Notes: generated from the sequence alone by a model not told the origin. 64,000 nt of DNA from an uncultured Eubacterium sp. (GCA_934338065.1 CAKRGX010000001.1:1-64000); one strand, 5' to 3'; positions 29,773 through 40,158 are shown, numbered from the stretch's first letter. Numbers and translations: made by a program.

Positions 29773-31287
29773 CTATCGTTCACTAACGAACACTTTTTTA
29801 TATTCCTCGATCGCGTGGATCAATTTTTTTTCTGTCTCTTCTGTGATTTCTTTCTCATCACGTATCGCAGCAGGCACTTCTGGATATTTTTCGTCAACAA
29901 AAGCAAACAATCCTTTTTCAAATGATAAAATATCTTCTACTGGAATATCCAGTAAATACTGTTTTGTTGCCGCATAAATAATGATAACCTGATACCATAC
30001 CGGAAGTGGTGCATATTGATCCTGTTTAAGTATTTCACGGATCCTCTCACCTTGATCTAACTGACGTCTTGTATCCGCATCCAGGTCAGAACCGAACTGC
30101 GAAAATGCTGCCAGCTCACGATACTGTGCCAGCTCAATTCGGATCGGACCGGCAATCTTCTTCATCGCCTTGATCTGAGCAGAACCACCAACTCGCGATA
30201 CCGAAAGTCCCGGGTTCACTGCCGGACGGAATCCTGAATTAAACATCTCTGTTTCCAGATATATCTGCCCATCCGTTATAGATATAACGTTTGTCGGAAT
30301 ATAGGCAGACACATCACCTGCCTGCGTCTCTATGATCGGCAGTGCTGTTAAGGAACCACCACCCAGTTTATCCGAAAGTCTTGCGGCACGTTCAAGCAGA
30401 CGGGAATGTAAGTAAAATACATCACCCGGAAAAGCTTCACGTCCTGGTGGTCTGCGGAGCAGCAGGGACAGCGTACGATAAGCAGCCGCATGTTTCGTCA
30501 GATCATCATATATGATCAATACATCTCTGCCCTGTTCCATCCATTCCTCTCCAATCGCACATCCGGCGTATGGTGCGATATATTGAAGCGGTGCTAACTC
30601 ACTTGCTGTTGCTGCAACAACTGTTGTATAGTCCATTGCACCATTTTCTTCTAATGTTTTCACGATATTCGCTACCGTAGACGCTTTCTGCCCTATCGCA
30701 ACATAAATACACAGCACATTTTGATCTTTCTGATTAATGATCGTATCGATTGCAATAGCAGTCTTACCTGTCTGGCGGTCACCAATGATCAATTCACGCT
30801 GTCCTCTTCCTATCGGCACCATGGAATCAATCGCCTTAATACCGGTCTGTAGCGGTGTATCGACAGATTTACGGGAAATTACACCAGATGCCACACGCTC
30901 TATCGGACGCAGTTTATCCGTTTTGATAGGGCCCTTTCCATCAATTGGCTGACCTAACGCATTCACTACCCGTCCACACATAGCATCACCAACCGGAACC
31001 GTTGCAACACGACCGGTCGTCTTTACTATATCGCCTTCATTGATATTGGCTGTATCTCCTAAAAGTACGGCACCAACATTATCCTCTTCCAAGTTCATGA
31101 CCATACCATATACTTCGTGCGGAAATTCCAACAGCTCTCCCTGCATAGCCTTTTCCAAGCCATGAATACGGGCAATACCATCGGCAACCTGAATGACAGT
31201 TCCTACATTAGCCACTTCAAAATCGGTACTGTATTTCTTTATCTCATCTTTAATCACTGAGCTGATTTCTTCAGGTCTTAAATTCAT
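29773..31287 (-). CDS. atpA: F1 ATP synthase alpha subunit
   Basis: A 504-residue nucleotide-binding, non-catalytic subunit. P-loop [29 protein letters not shown] and the [16 protein letters not shown] signature are present. Standard length. Confidence 0.98.
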   Translation of the reverse strand: MNLRPEEISSVIKDEIKKYSTDFEVANVGTVIQVADGIARIHGLEKAMQGELLEFPHEVYGMVMNLEEDNVGAVLLGDTANINEGDIVKTTGRVATVPVGDAMCGRVVNALGQPIDGKGPIKTDKLRPIERVASGVISRKSVDTPLQTGIKAIDSMVPIGRGQRELIIGDRQTGKTAIAIDTIINQKDQNVLCIYVAIGQKASTVANIVKTLEENGAMDYTTVVAATASELAPLQYIAPYAGCAIGEEWMEQGRDVLIIYDDLTKHAAAYRTLSLLLRRPPGREAFPGDVFYLHSRLLERAARLSDKLGGGSLTALPIIETQAGDVSAYIPTNVISITDGQIYLETEMFNSGFRPAVNPGLSVSRVGGSAQIKAMKKIAGPIRIELAQYRELAAFSQFGSDLDADTRRQLDQGERIREILKQDQYAPLPVWYQVIIIYAATKQYLLDIPVEDILSFEKGLFAFVDEKYPEVPAAIRDEKEITEETEKKLIHAIEEYKKVFVSER

Positions 31288-31306
31288 GTATTAGCGCACC
31301 TTCTTT

Positions 31307-31852
31307 CTATAGCTTTACTTTATACAATTGTCTGGACAACGTATCCATTTTGGTCCGGATACTATTATCCAGCACACGGTCTCCGATCCGTACGACAATC
31401 CCACCCAAAAGACTTTCATCAAGTTCATAGTGGAGTTCCAGACTCTCGTACTCAGAAACCTCAAGAATTTTCTTTTCAATCTTCTCTTTCTGTACATCGG
31501 ACAATGGCATTGGTGTTGATATCTTTACTACACCAATCTTTTTATATTCTTTTGCCTGTTCATCAAAATAATCCAACACAGCAAGGATCTCGCCAATACG
31601 TCCTTTATTCACAAGAACATGGAAAAATCCCATCATATCATCGGACACTTTTGTCTTAAAAATCTCATCCAAAACAGAATATTTCTTTTCATGTGTCATG
31701 TCCGGATGACATAGCATTGTTATAAAATCCGGATTGTCTTCAATCACACTTCGGATCATCTTTACTTCATTCCAGATATCATCCAGCTTGTTTTCTTCCA
31801 GTGCAAGAGAAAACAAAGCATCTCCATATACCTTCGAAACTAATTTTGCCAT
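31307..31852 (-). CDS. atpH: F1 ATP synthase delta subunit
   Basis: A 181-residue peripheral-stalk protein linking F1 to subunit b. It opens AKLVSKVYGDALFSLA with the helical N-terminal domain and ends with the VVRIGDRVLDNSIRTKMDTL block. Overlaps the atpF end by 13 bases. Confidence 0.95.
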   Translation of the reverse strand: MAKLVSKVYGDALFSLALEENKLDDIWNEVKMIRSVIEDNPDFITMLCHPDMTHEKKYSVLDEIFKTKVSDDMMGFFHVLVNKGRIGEILAVLDYFDEQAKEYKKIGVVKISTPMPLSDVQKEKIEKKILEVSEYESLELHYELDESLLGGIVVRIGDRVLDNSIRTKMDTLSRQLYKVKL

Positions 31853-32358
31853 GTCTCTTCACCCATTTCTTTCAAGGTCTCATCAATAAGCTCTGCCTGC
31901 GTCGCTTCATCCATCGATTGAGACACAAACTTGCCAGCCATAAGAGACGCTACCTGAACCATCTCCTGCTTCATTTCATCTCGGACCTTGTCCTTCTCAA
32001 GAGCAACTTCGCGCTCTGCACGAGTCACGATGCGATGTGCTTCATCACCCGCTTCTGCCACAATTTCATTAGCGCGGTTTTTCGCTTTTTGTCTGGCTTC
32101 AGCCAGAAGCTCTGCTGACTCGTCTTCAACCTTTGCCAGCCGGGCATCATACTCTTCTTTCATACCTATGGCATCTTTCTTCGCAGATGCTGCTTCATCT
32201 AACTGATCCTGAATAAACTTCTTTCTCTTTTCCAGCATCTTTCTAGCCGGGTTAAAAAGAAGATAGGATAACAAAATAAACAGCACCAGCATAGCAACCA
32301 ATGTAATGCAGGTATCCAATATTAATTGGGGATCCAGTCCAAATAATCTGCCACTCAT
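31840..32358 (-). CDS. atpF: F0 ATP synthase subunit b
   Basis: A 172-residue stator subunit: one N-terminal membrane helix (about 12-30) then a long charged coiled coil (35-150). It has the usual b-subunit composition (rich in Ala, Glu, Lys, Arg). Confidence 0.95.
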   Translation of the reverse strand: MSGRLFGLDPQLILDTCITLVAMLVLFILLSYLLFNPARKMLEKRKKFIQDQLDEAASAKKDAIGMKEEYDARLAKVEDESAELLAEARQKAKNRANEIVAEAGDEAHRIVTRAEREVALEKDKVRDEMKQEMVQVASLMAGKFVSQSMDEATQAELIDETLKEMGEETWQN

Positions 32359-32400
32359 TTACAATCCCTCCTTTCTAAAATTTCTCAGGTGGATTGTACA

Positions 32401-32697
<297 letters not shown>

Positions 32698-32702
32698 TTA
32701 TT

Positions 32703-33407
32703 TTATTCTTCAATATCTGCGGCATTTGCTATAAATACCATTGTCAGCATGGCAAATACATATGCCTGCAATGCCCCGGCAAACACATCCAGATAGGCAT
32801 GCAGTGCCGCCGGCCAGATCCACAAAACAAACTTCGGAAGAAGCCCGTAGATCAACGCCATCATCATAGTACCCGACAAAATATTTGCGAAAAGACGCAA
32901 TGATAAGGATACCGGTGTTGCGAATTCACTGATCACGTTAATCGGAAAGAATAGGAAAAATGGTTCAAACAATCCCTTGAGCCGTCCCCATTTCTGCCAT
33001 TTAATACCTTGATACTGAATCATCACAAAGGTGATCAGACCAAGCGGCAGCGTTATACCATAATCAGCCGTCGGTGGTCGTAAGCCAAAAAGTCCCGACA
33101 GATTACAGACAATCAGAAACATAAACACAACACCAATATAATTTCGGAATTTTGGTGCCAGTTTTTTACCCATATTACTTACAACCAAATTGTCCAGTGT
33201 TTCTACCATCAACTCAATGACATTGAGAAATCCTGTTGGTGCTTTTGTTGGATCTGCTTTTGCTATAATCCGGTTCGCCACGATCGCAAATGCAATCAGA
33301 ACCACCATAACAATAGCCAGGCATACATGGGTTGTTGTAATATATACTTCCACACCGCCTATATGGATCGGCCAGTACCCATGCACGTAAAAATCTACTC
33401 CTTCCAC
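32703..33407 (-). CDS. atpB: F0 ATP synthase subunit a
   Basis: A 234-residue stator channel subunit with five to six membrane helices. The essential Arg lies in SLSLRLFANILSG. Starts at GTG 33407 with AAGGAGAG upstream. Confidence 0.95.
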   Translation of the reverse strand: MEGVDFYVHGYWPIHIGGVEVYITTTHVCLAIVMVVLIAFAIVANRIIAKADPTKAPTGFLNVIELMVETLDNLVVSNMGKKLAPKFRNYIGVVFMFLIVCNLSGLFGLRPPTADYGITLPLGLITFVMIQYQGIKWQKWGRLKGLFEPFFLFFPINVISEFATPVSLSLRLFANILSGTMMMALIYGLLPKFVLWIWPAALHAYLDVFAGALQAYVFAMLTMVFIANAADIEE

Positions 33408-33457
33408 GTTCTCACTCTCCTTTCCTCATTTTTTTATAACAAACAAACCTACAAACT

Positions 33458-33862
33458 CTATGCCTGCAGTTCTGTTTTATAAACTTTAGTTCTTATTTTT
33501 TCTATCAGCGGAACCATAAGTGCTGCTATCTTCCGTGCAAGCAGTCCGGCAAGAACTGTATAGGGTGATATCCACTCTGCAAGCAGGAATCCGGCAAACA
33601 AAACGGCAATTTCGATAATACTCCTTGTTGTTGCCATAGCCCGGGAATGATTGACCGCTTTCTTTTCCGGAAGATCAAGTTCTATATCGATACTTCGATA
33701 TAAATGAAACATCATGGCACTTGCTGTTACACTTCCCACTAGCTCTCCCAATACATATGACAGTGGATTCGGCACAAAGAACACCCCTGCCAGTATAACA
33801 AGAACTGCTAACAGCCAGATTCCTATCAGTACTTCGATCAGACTAATCTTTGCTATCTTCAT
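33458..33862 (-). CDS. atpI: ATP synthase subunit I (UncI/AtpI)
   Basis: A 134-residue membrane protein with four hydrophobic segments, the variable first product of atp operons that aids c-ring assembly. ATG 33862 has GGAG 7 bases ahead; the longer frame runs backward through the previous gene. Overlaps the AtpZ-like gene by 20 bases. Confidence 0.8.
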   Translation of the reverse strand: MKIAKISLIEVLIGIWLLAVLVILAGVFFVPNPLSYVLGELVGSVTASAMMFHLYRSIDIELDLPEKKAVNHSRAMATTRSIIEIAVLFAGFLLAEWISPYTVLAGLLARKIAALMVPLIEKIRTKVYKTELQA

Positions 33863-34109
33863 CCACATTCTCCTTTTTCTCTCCGGGATGATATACCCCT
33901 GTGAGTACAAGCATACTTCGTAACGATGCTAACAACCCAACAAACAGCATCACTACCATCCAAAGATTAGTATGAAACAATTTGTCAATATAATAACCAA
34001 TCCCCAGACTCACCGCCATGCAGATCATCATTGCAAGACCAATCTGCAAAATCATAGAGAAGGCATGTACGATTTCTTTGCGGTTCTTATCTTTGTCTCG
34101 TCTTCTCAT
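33843..34109 (-). CDS. atpZ: AtpZ/AtpI-family small membrane protein
   Basis: An 88-residue protein with a basic N-terminus (RRRDKDKNRKE) and two membrane helices holding GLAMMICMAVSLGIGYYIDK and a second segment. It resembles AtpZ, which with AtpI forms a Mg2+/Ca2+ transporter and c-ring chaperone. First gene of the atp operon; charged C-terminal tail. Confidence 0.8.
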   Translation of the reverse strand: MRRRDKDKNRKEIVHAFSMILQIGLAMMICMAVSLGIGYYIDKLFHTNLWMVVMLFVGLLASLRSMLVLTGVYHPGEKKENVDEDSKD

Positions 34110-34132
34110 GGTCAGCAGCTCCTTCTATCTAA

Positions 34133-34924
34133 TTAAATCTCTCTTGCTTTTTTTACACAGGCTTTCTGTCCTTCAATCACTGCACTCCGCAGCCCCTTTT
34201 CTTCTAAGACACGGACTGCTTCAATCGTTGTTCCTCCCGGTGAGCAGACCATATCTTTCAGTTCTCCCGGATGCTTTCCTGTCTCTAAAACCATTTTAGC
34301 ACTTCCCATCACGCTTTGCGCTGCCAGCTCATATGCCTGCTGTCTTGGCATACCATCGGCAACTGCGGCATCCGCCATCGCCTCAATAAACATAAAAACA
34401 TATGCCGGGGAACTTCCACTTACACCTATTACCGTGTCTATCATGTTCTCCGTAACAACCGCAACAACACCAAAGCTTTCAAAAAGTGTAACCGCCTTCT
34501 TCTTCTCCTGCTCACTCACATTGTCATTAAAGCACATGCCGGTTGCTCCGGCAAGCACTAACGCCGGTGTGTTTGGCATTGTCCTCACAAGCTTAACAGG
34601 TTTTCCAAATAATTTTTCTATATTTCCAATGCTCTGACCGGCAGCTATCGAAATGATCAGCGCATCCTTTTTTACAACATCAGCAATTTCTTCGATTACC
34701 TGCTGAAACTGGTATGGTTTTACCGCAAGTATCAGGACATCTGCCTCCTGAGCTACTTTTTTATTGTCAGTCGTAACTGTCACACCTAACTGTTTTTGTA
34801 TCTCCTTCAGTGCTGTTTCACTGCGTCTCGACACCAAAACATCTTCTTTTGCGTAGATTCCTTTGGTCAGGATGCCCTTAAGCATCGCCTGTGCCATATT
34901 CCCACAGCCAATAAATCCTAACAT
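34133..34924 (-). CDS. proC: Pyrroline-5-carboxylate reductase
   Basis: A 263-residue NAD(P)H-dependent enzyme for the last step of proline synthesis. Rossmann motif GFIGCGNMAQAM starts the protein. The PTC-like block VRTMPNTPALVLAGATGMC and the C-terminal signature SPGGTTIEAVRVLEEKGLR are clear. It lies between rpiB and the atp operon. Confidence 0.95.
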   Translation of the reverse strand: MLGFIGCGNMAQAMLKGILTKGIYAKEDVLVSRRSETALKEIQKQLGVTVTTDNKKVAQEADVLILAVKPYQFQQVIEEIADVVKKDALIISIAAGQSIGNIEKLFGKPVKLVRTMPNTPALVLAGATGMCFNDNVSEQEKKKAVTLFESFGVVAVVTENMIDTVIGVSGSSPAYVFMFIEAMADAAVADGMPRQQAYELAAQSVMGSAKMVLETGKHPGELKDMVCSPGGTTIEAVRVLEEKGLRSAVIEGQKACVKKAREI

Positions 34925-34943
34925 GCTTTTCCCTCTTTCCTGT

Positions 34944-35375
34944 CTAGTCTTCCTCTATCATATCGACACGGCGCTTATGTCTTTCTACGCCGGAAAATTC
35001 TGTGTCCAAAAAAGTATCTACAATCTTTTCTGCCAGCCCGGCACCTACTACCCTGGCACCAAATGCCAGAATATTAGCATCGTTATGTAATCGTGTTGCT
35101 TCTGCACTAAAACAATCACTGCATACCGCTGCACGGATTCCATTTACTTTATTTGCCGCAATAGATATTCCGATTCCTGTCCCACAGATCAAAATACCCT
35201 TGTCACATTCACCGTCAACAATCGCATGCGCAACCTTCTTCCCATAGATTGGATAATCCACCGGGTCCGCACTGTAACTGCCATAATCCTTGTACTCAAG
35301 TCCTCTCTCTTCTAAATGTTTCATAATGATCTGTTTCAGATCATACCCCGCCTGATCGCTCCCTAAAGCTATCAT
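34944..35375 (-). CDS. rpiB: Ribose-5-phosphate isomerase B
   Basis: A 143-residue RpiB/LacAB-fold isomerase interconverting ribose-5-phosphate and ribulose-5-phosphate. GSDQAGYDLK, GILICGTGIGISIAANK and CSDCFSAEATRLHNDANIL contain the active-site Cys and anion-hole residues. AAGGAGG ribosome site. Synteny with tsaC and YwlE-like genes matches Bacillus. Confidence 0.95.
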   Translation of the reverse strand: MIALGSDQAGYDLKQIIMKHLEERGLEYKDYGSYSADPVDYPIYGKKVAHAIVDGECDKGILICGTGIGISIAANKVNGIRAAVCSDCFSAEATRLHNDANILAFGARVVGAGLAEKIVDTFLDTEFSGVERHKRRVDMIEED

Positions 35376-35409
35376 GTTTCATCCCTCCTTTTTTCATATG
35401 TCGTATTGG

Positions 35410-35880
35410 TCAGTTCCACTGCAATTTCTTCTTAACTTTATATAACAGGTCTTTCAACTCGACATAACTCTCTTCATACGCTTCTTCATCACCACTATAT
35501 GGATCCTGTACATCCGGTTCAAGCGCTTCTCCTTCTTCCTCTTCCTCTGCGAACTCCTTTAATGTATACACACTTTCTGTCAGTCCAAACTCTTCGATCA
35601 GCTTTACCTTCTCCATGAAGTTCATCGAAAGTATCAGCGTATGCTCATCCACCTCGTCTGGTACAAATCCCTGCGAAACCTGTTCCTCACATGGCACCGC
35701 ATGGTTCATCAACAGATCCGTAACTTTCTTATTGCGTGGTTCCGGGAATAACACAACCAGTCCTCTGGAACAGATTTCTTTCGACCGATCCATCAAAATA
35801 CTTTTCATGATCCATTCTGCCATCGGACTCAATATTACATTTTCCTTGCATACAAATATAATTTTGTTATATTCTGCCAT
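35410..35880 (-). CDS. YwlE-like low-molecular-weight phosphatase homologue with degenerate P-loop
   Basis: A 156-residue protein with the overall LMW-PTP fold signs: IIFVC at the start, SPMAEWIMKS after the loop, TLKEF and DP (D126-P127) in the acid loop. The catalytic loop reads C11-KENVIL-S18 in place of CxGNxCRS. The nucleophile Cys is kept, but the phosphate-binding Arg is Leu17 and the second Cys is Ile16. Enzymatic activity is therefore doubtful. An acidic insert (111-120) precedes the DP loop. ATG 35880 has GGGAGG ahead. In Bacillus the gene between tsaC and rpiB is YwlE, the protein-arginine phosphatase. Confidence 0.8.
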   Translation of the reverse strand: MAEYNKIIFVCKENVILSPMAEWIMKSILMDRSKEICSRGLVVLFPEPRNKKVTDLLMNHAVPCEEQVSQGFVPDEVDEHTLILSMNFMEKVKLIEEFGLTESVYTLKEFAEEEEEGEALEPDVQDPYSGDEEAYEESYVELKDLLYKVKKKLQWN

Positions 35881-35894
35881 GCAGTCCCCTCCCA

Positions 35895-36947
35895 TCAATC
35901 TTCAGAAAGAAATATAATATGCTGCCCCGCTGCCTTCAACAGGCGATTCATGATTGCTTCGCCCTTCTCTTCCTGCGAAAAGCTTTCAGAAAGAATCACT
36001 TCTACACCTTTATGGTCAAATGTCCTTAGTGCGGCAAACAATCCCTGTTCAATCGTTTTCTTGTCTCTCGATCCAACCGATACAACTTGTCCATAAGGAT
36101 AACAATGCTGTGTTTCATCGGTTGCCAGTATTCCTACTTCTTCTTCTTTATATTTTTTTGCAAGCTGATTAATCCGTTCAATCACCAGTTTTGTGTCTCC
36201 ATCGAAAACTGTCATGTCTGCTTTCGGTGCATAATGCCTGTATTTCATCCCCGGTGCCTTTGGCCGGATAGAGGCATCCTTTGCCGATAAGCCCGGATCC
36301 ATCATTACCTCACCGATCACCGCTTCTATCATATGTTTTGTAATATGCCCCGGTCTGAGAATAACCGGCACCTGTTCTGTCAGGTCAATGATCGTAGACT
36401 CAACGCCAATTCCTACGGTTCCCCCATCAATAATCATGTCAATCCTGCCATCCAGGTCTTCTTTCACATGCTCTGCCATCGTTGGGCTGGGACGCCCTGA
36501 TACATTAGCACTTGGCGCTGCAATAGGAAGTCCCGCTGCAGCGATCAACTGTCTCGCCCCCTCATGTTCCGGCATACGGACTGCTACGGTATCCAGACCA
36601 CCTGTTGTTTCATAGGGTACAGCCTCACTTTTATCAAAGATCAGCGTCATAGGCCCAGGCCAAAAAGCTTCCATCAAAGGATAGGCTGTCGCAGGAACAT
36701 TTTTTACAATGGCTGACAATTCATCTATCTTACTTATGTGAAGTATCAATGGATTATCACTTGGACGTCCCTTTGCTTCATATATTTTCTTCGCAGCTTC
36801 CGGATGCAGGCCGTCACCGCCCAGACCATATACCGTCTCTGTAGGGAAAGCAACCAGTCCATGCCGCCGGATAATATCAGCCGCATGCCTCAGATCATCC
36901 GACTGGTATCCCCTTTGTCTGTCCCAGTAAATATATTCCGTCTTCAT
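35895..36947 (-). CDS. tsaC: Threonylcarbamoyl-AMP synthase (TsaC/Sua5)
   Basis: A 350-residue enzyme making threonylcarbamoyl-AMP for the t6A modification of tRNA. The YrdC domain has FPTETVYGLGGDG, KGRPSDNPLILHI and APSANVSGRPSPT. It is followed by the Sua5 linker and C-terminal domain (SIRPKAPGMKYRHYAP onward). This is the long Sua5 form. ATG 36947 is supported by GGAG 6 bases upstream; the frame opens 27 bases earlier. Confidence 0.94.
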   Translation of the reverse strand: MKTEYIYWDRQRGYQSDDLRHAADIIRRHGLVAFPTETVYGLGGDGLHPEAAKKIYEAKGRPSDNPLILHISKIDELSAIVKNVPATAYPLMEAFWPGPMTLIFDKSEAVPYETTGGLDTVAVRMPEHEGARQLIAAAGLPIAAPSANVSGRPSPTMAEHVKEDLDGRIDMIIDGGTVGIGVESTIIDLTEQVPVILRPGHITKHMIEAVIGEVMMDPGLSAKDASIRPKAPGMKYRHYAPKADMTVFDGDTKLVIERINQLAKKYKEEEVGILATDETQHCYPYGQVVSVGSRDKKTIEQGLFAALRTFDHKGVEVILSESFSQEEKGEAIMNRLLKAAGQHIIFLSED

Positions 36948-37002
36948 AATAATCTCCATTCCATCATATTTCATCGTGTTAGAATATCATACCATATTTT
37001 GG

Positions 37003-37695
37003 CTATTTATACAAGAAATTTTCCACTCCCTCACAAATCCCATGTGCCATTTTTCTTTGATAAGCCGGGTCCTGCAAAAGGGCTTCTTCCTCAGTATTTG
37101 ATAAGAAACCACACTCTACAATAACAAGAGGACTGCGTACTTTACGGAGCATAAAATAACTATCATTTCCTTTTTCTTTTCGATGGTTGTCATCCTGCAG
37201 AACTTCCCGGATACTGTTCTGGATACAGGAGGCCAGTTTCTTTCCCTCTGCTGAAGCACTATAATAAAAAACCTGCGCTCCCTTTGCCGCTGACGAAAAA
37301 CTGTTTTGATGAATACTGACAGTAAGCCGGGGTGCCTTTTCCCCAATGACCGCTACCCGGTTTTTCATATCCGTTAACTTCTTTGAACTTTCGTTTCCCT
37401 GACATAACGCTTCATCTTTCTCCCTTGTCATATATACAGTATACCCGGATGACACCAATTCAGTCCTGACAAATCTCGCAATTGCCAGGTTAATATCTTT
37501 TTCCATAGAATTTGATACCCCTACTTTCCCCGGATCGAATCCCCCATGTCCCGGATCAATTACAATTACTTCTTTGCTTCCTTTCTTTCCTATGTTCAAT
37601 GTCTGCAGCTGCTGCTTCCTTTGTCCAAAATAAAAAATGGCAGCAAAGGTACAGAGAATACCTAGCGCTGCCATCCAATAAGGTCTGCGTTTCAA
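37003..37695 (-). CDS. cwlD: N-acetylmuramoyl-L-alanine amidase, CwlD-like
   Basis: A 230-residue Amidase_3 zinc enzyme with an N-terminal signal/anchor (about 8-24). Zinc and catalytic residues are visible in VIDPGHGGFDPG, the Glu of MEKDINLA, SIHQNSF and VIVECGFLSN. Size and form match CwlD, which makes muramic delta-lactam in spore cortex. The alternative is a vegetative wall amidase. Starts at TTG 37695. Confidence 0.8.
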   Translation of the reverse strand: MKRRPYWMAALGILCTFAAIFYFGQRKQQLQTLNIGKKGSKEVIVIDPGHGGFDPGKVGVSNSMEKDINLAIARFVRTELVSSGYTVYMTREKDEALCQGNESSKKLTDMKNRVAVIGEKAPRLTVSIHQNSFSSAAKGAQVFYYSASAEGKKLASCIQNSIREVLQDDNHRKEKGNDSYFMLRKVRSPLVIVECGFLSNTEEEALLQDPAYQRKMAHGICEGVENFLYK

Positions 37696-37756
37696 CGAAT
37701 CACGTCCCTGTTTGTCTTCCCTAAAGTATATGAGAAAGTGATTGTTGATAGTATAT

Positions 37757-39457
37757 TTATTTTTTCAACCCTTCTTTTATCGTACTCCATGTAACGGCAC
37801 GTTCAAATCCCAGCTTCCAGAACGCGACTCCGGCACATTCATTTTTTCTCACCACTTCCATTTTCTTTTTCAGTGAGGTTTCTTCCTCAAGCCAGATCTT
37901 GTACGTAGCACTACCGGATTTAAACTGTGCGTAATATTGACCGGTGGTATCATCCCATACCGGTGAGGCATCATTGGCACGCACCATACTTTCAGCCCCA
38001 CTCATACCATAGGCTTCGGAGGTTACTTTCTTCCCTCTAACCTCTTTCCAAAGCCTTGTATAAAATGGCAGTGCTGTTATAACACGCTCCTTTGGCACTT
38101 TCGCCAATACATTTTTCACGCCAGCTTCCACAAAAGGAAGAGAAGAAACCGATCCGCTTTCCTGAGATCCTGCATAATGCTCGTCATACGCCATAAGAAT
38201 AACATAATCAACAATTTTCCCCTGTTCTTCCAGATCATAATAGGCATTAAATTCTGCCGGGGAATAATTATCAACCGACACCGTCAGATCATTCATATGA
38301 CACTTCAATGTAAGCTCACGTAAAAACTGAAGATACGCACTTGCGGTATCTTTTGTCACTTTTTCAAAATCCACATTAATTCCGTCCAGATCATTCTGTA
38401 TCGCTGTTCCAACCAGACTGTTAACTAACTTTGTGCGGTTTGCCGTGATGCCTAACACTTTGTTTAACTGGAGTCCTTTCTTAAAGTCATTGACCAGCCC
38501 CCATACCTTCAGTCCCTTTTCATGTGCCTGCGAAACATAGGACGCATTAGCAAGTGATGTGAAGCCTCCTTCATTATCTTGCAGCGCATACCACGTAGGA
38601 CTGATCACATTTAAAGAAGATGCCTGCTGTAATGAACCTGGCAATGTCTTGCTTCCGGTGACATTGGTCATCTGATGCCATCCCAGACAGACTGTCTTGC
38701 CAAAAGAGAGCTGTGGAAAGCTTTCGGGTGTTTTGTCAAACTTCCACGTGCTCTTCTTTTTCCCGCTGATGCTGTCGCTTGGAATATAGCCCGTCACTCC
38801 ATCCTCCGTAGTTACTGCCGTATACCCGTTTTCTTGCTTTTTACTCTCCTCAACAAAGACACGGCCGCCCTCTGCCACCTCCGTTAGATAAGCATACTTT
38901 TTCCCTGGACCTACACGAACCCGCACCGCATCTTTTAATGAGCCAAAAGTATAGGCCGCCTCACGGTCATACATGATTACAAGACGGGATGGATTCTTAT
39001 ACTCCTTGTAATAACAGGATGTATGTTCACCGATAAAAGACAGATCAACATAATACTCTCCCGAAATCTTCTTCAATATCGGTTTTTCTCTATCTTTTGT
39101 CTGTTTGCCGATTACATAATGGCTGTCATCTGCTTTCGCTGTAATAACACCCTCTGATGTGGCATAGGATAAACTTCCTTCTATTGTATCAACATAAATC
39201 CTCTGATCCATCTGCGTAGATGCCACCGCCGCAGGAACATAAATCTGATTTCCTTCTTTTTTTGCCTTCTTCTCTGACAACCGGTCATCCACTACCAGGG
39301 CCGTTTCCCCTTTCTTAACTTTAAATATGGTATTGATATCCCGTTGTTCATTACTTGGAGAAATATATTTATAGACCAAAAAAGCACCAGCTAATATAAA
39401 TGCTGCAACTACTGCCAAAAGAATGGTCCTTCTTATTACCTTTTTGCGTTTGTCCAT
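37757..39457 (-). CDS. Membrane-anchored GH18 glycoside hydrolase with SH3 domain
   Basis: A 566-residue extracytoplasmic protein. Membrane anchor about 11-32; copper-amine-oxidase-like N-terminal region (about 40-165); SH3b domain (about 173-230); GH18 barrel (about 255-560). The GH18 signature DGINVDFE (358-365) retains the catalytic Glu. Similar proteins (SleL/YaaH-type) cleave peptidoglycan N-acetylglucosamine bonds, including in spore cortex. A strong sigma-A-type promoter and AAGGGG ribosome site precede it. The exact substrate is inferred. Confidence 0.85.
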   Translation of the reverse strand: MDKRKKVIRRTILLAVVAAFILAGAFLVYKYISPSNEQRDINTIFKVKKGETALVVDDRLSEKKAKKEGNQIYVPAAVASTQMDQRIYVDTIEGSLSYATSEGVITAKADDSHYVIGKQTKDREKPILKKISGEYYVDLSFIGEHTSCYYKEYKNPSRLVIMYDREAAYTFGSLKDAVRVRVGPGKKYAYLTEVAEGGRVFVEESKKQENGYTAVTTEDGVTGYIPSDSISGKKKSTWKFDKTPESFPQLSFGKTVCLGWHQMTNVTGSKTLPGSLQQASSLNVISPTWYALQDNEGGFTSLANASYVSQAHEKGLKVWGLVNDFKKGLQLNKVLGITANRTKLVNSLVGTAIQNDLDGINVDFEKVTKDTASAYLQFLRELTLKCHMNDLTVSVDNYSPAEFNAYYDLEEQGKIVDYVILMAYDEHYAGSQESGSVSSLPFVEAGVKNVLAKVPKERVITALPFYTRLWKEVRGKKVTSEAYGMSGAESMVRANDASPVWDDTTGQYYAQFKSGSATYKIWLEEETSLKKKMEVVRKNECAGVAFWKLGFERAVTWSTIKEGLKK

Positions 39458-39495
39458 TGCCTTCCCCTTCCTTACACATTATGCTCATTATCGAC

Positions 39496-39524
39496 ATTAT
39501 AATATAGAACAGTCTATGTTTCAA
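39496..39524 (-). promoter_or_regulatory. Promoter of the GH18 gene
   Basis: Minus-strand TTGAAA (39524-39519), 17-base spacer, consensus TATAAT (39501-39496). It is back to back with the apt promoter. Confidence 0.75.
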
Positions 39525-39554
39525 GGGAAACAGACACTTACGAAGACTTTTATG

Positions 39555-39583
39555 TTGACAAAACATATTTAATTAAATAAAAT
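39555..39583 (+). promoter_or_regulatory. Promoter of apt
   Basis: Consensus TTGACA (39555-39560), 17-base AT-rich spacer, TAAAAT (39578-39583), about 43 bases before the apt ATG. Confidence 0.8.
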
Positions 39584-39625
39584 TTAATTGTTTCAATAAT
39601 TTGTAGCTGCAGAATGGAGATTACT

Positions 39626-40150
39626 ATGAAAAAAATAGAAGACTACATAAGAAGTATACCGGACTTTCCTGAAAAAGGTATTATTTTCCGTGACATTACA
39701 ACAGTCCTACAGGATCCGGATGGACTAAAGCTTGCGATTGACCAGATGATCGATGTTTTAAAAGATGTGGACTTTGACGTAGTTGTCGGTACCGAATCCC
39801 GTGGTTTTATATTTGGTATGCCGATTGCTTATGCACTAGGCAAAGGATTCGTTCCGTGCCGCAAAAAAGGAAAACTGCCTTGTGAGACAGTTTGTACAAG
39901 CTACGAACTGGAATACGGCAGCGCTGAGATTGAATTACACAAAGATTCTATCCTTCCGGGGCAGAAAGTTATTCTTGTCGATGACCTGATCGCCACGGGC
40001 GGTACAATGGAAGCATGCGCACGACTGGTTGAACAGCTTGGTGGTGAAGTTGTAAAGATTCTTTTTCTACTGGAATTAGCCGGTCTTAAAGGAAGAGAAC
40101 GCCTAAAAGGCTATGACGTATCTTCTCTTGTCACTTATAATGGTAAATAA
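39626..40150 (+). CDS. apt: Adenine phosphoribosyltransferase
   Basis: A 174-residue purine salvage enzyme (adenine + PRPP to AMP). SIPDFPEKGIIFRDIT at the start, GTESRGFIFG and the PRPP loop VILVDDLIATGGTM are diagnostic. ATG 39626 has GGAG 6 bases ahead; an in-frame ATG at 39614 overlaps that site and is unlikely. Confidence 0.96.
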   Translation: MKKIEDYIRSIPDFPEKGIIFRDITTVLQDPDGLKLAIDQMIDVLKDVDFDVVVGTESRGFIFGMPIAYALGKGFVPCRKKGKLPCETVCTSYELEYGSAEIELHKDSILPGQKVILVDDLIATGGTMEACARLVEQLGGEVVKILFLLELAGLKGRERLKGYDVSSLVTYNGK

Positions 40151-40158
40151 ATAGAAAT

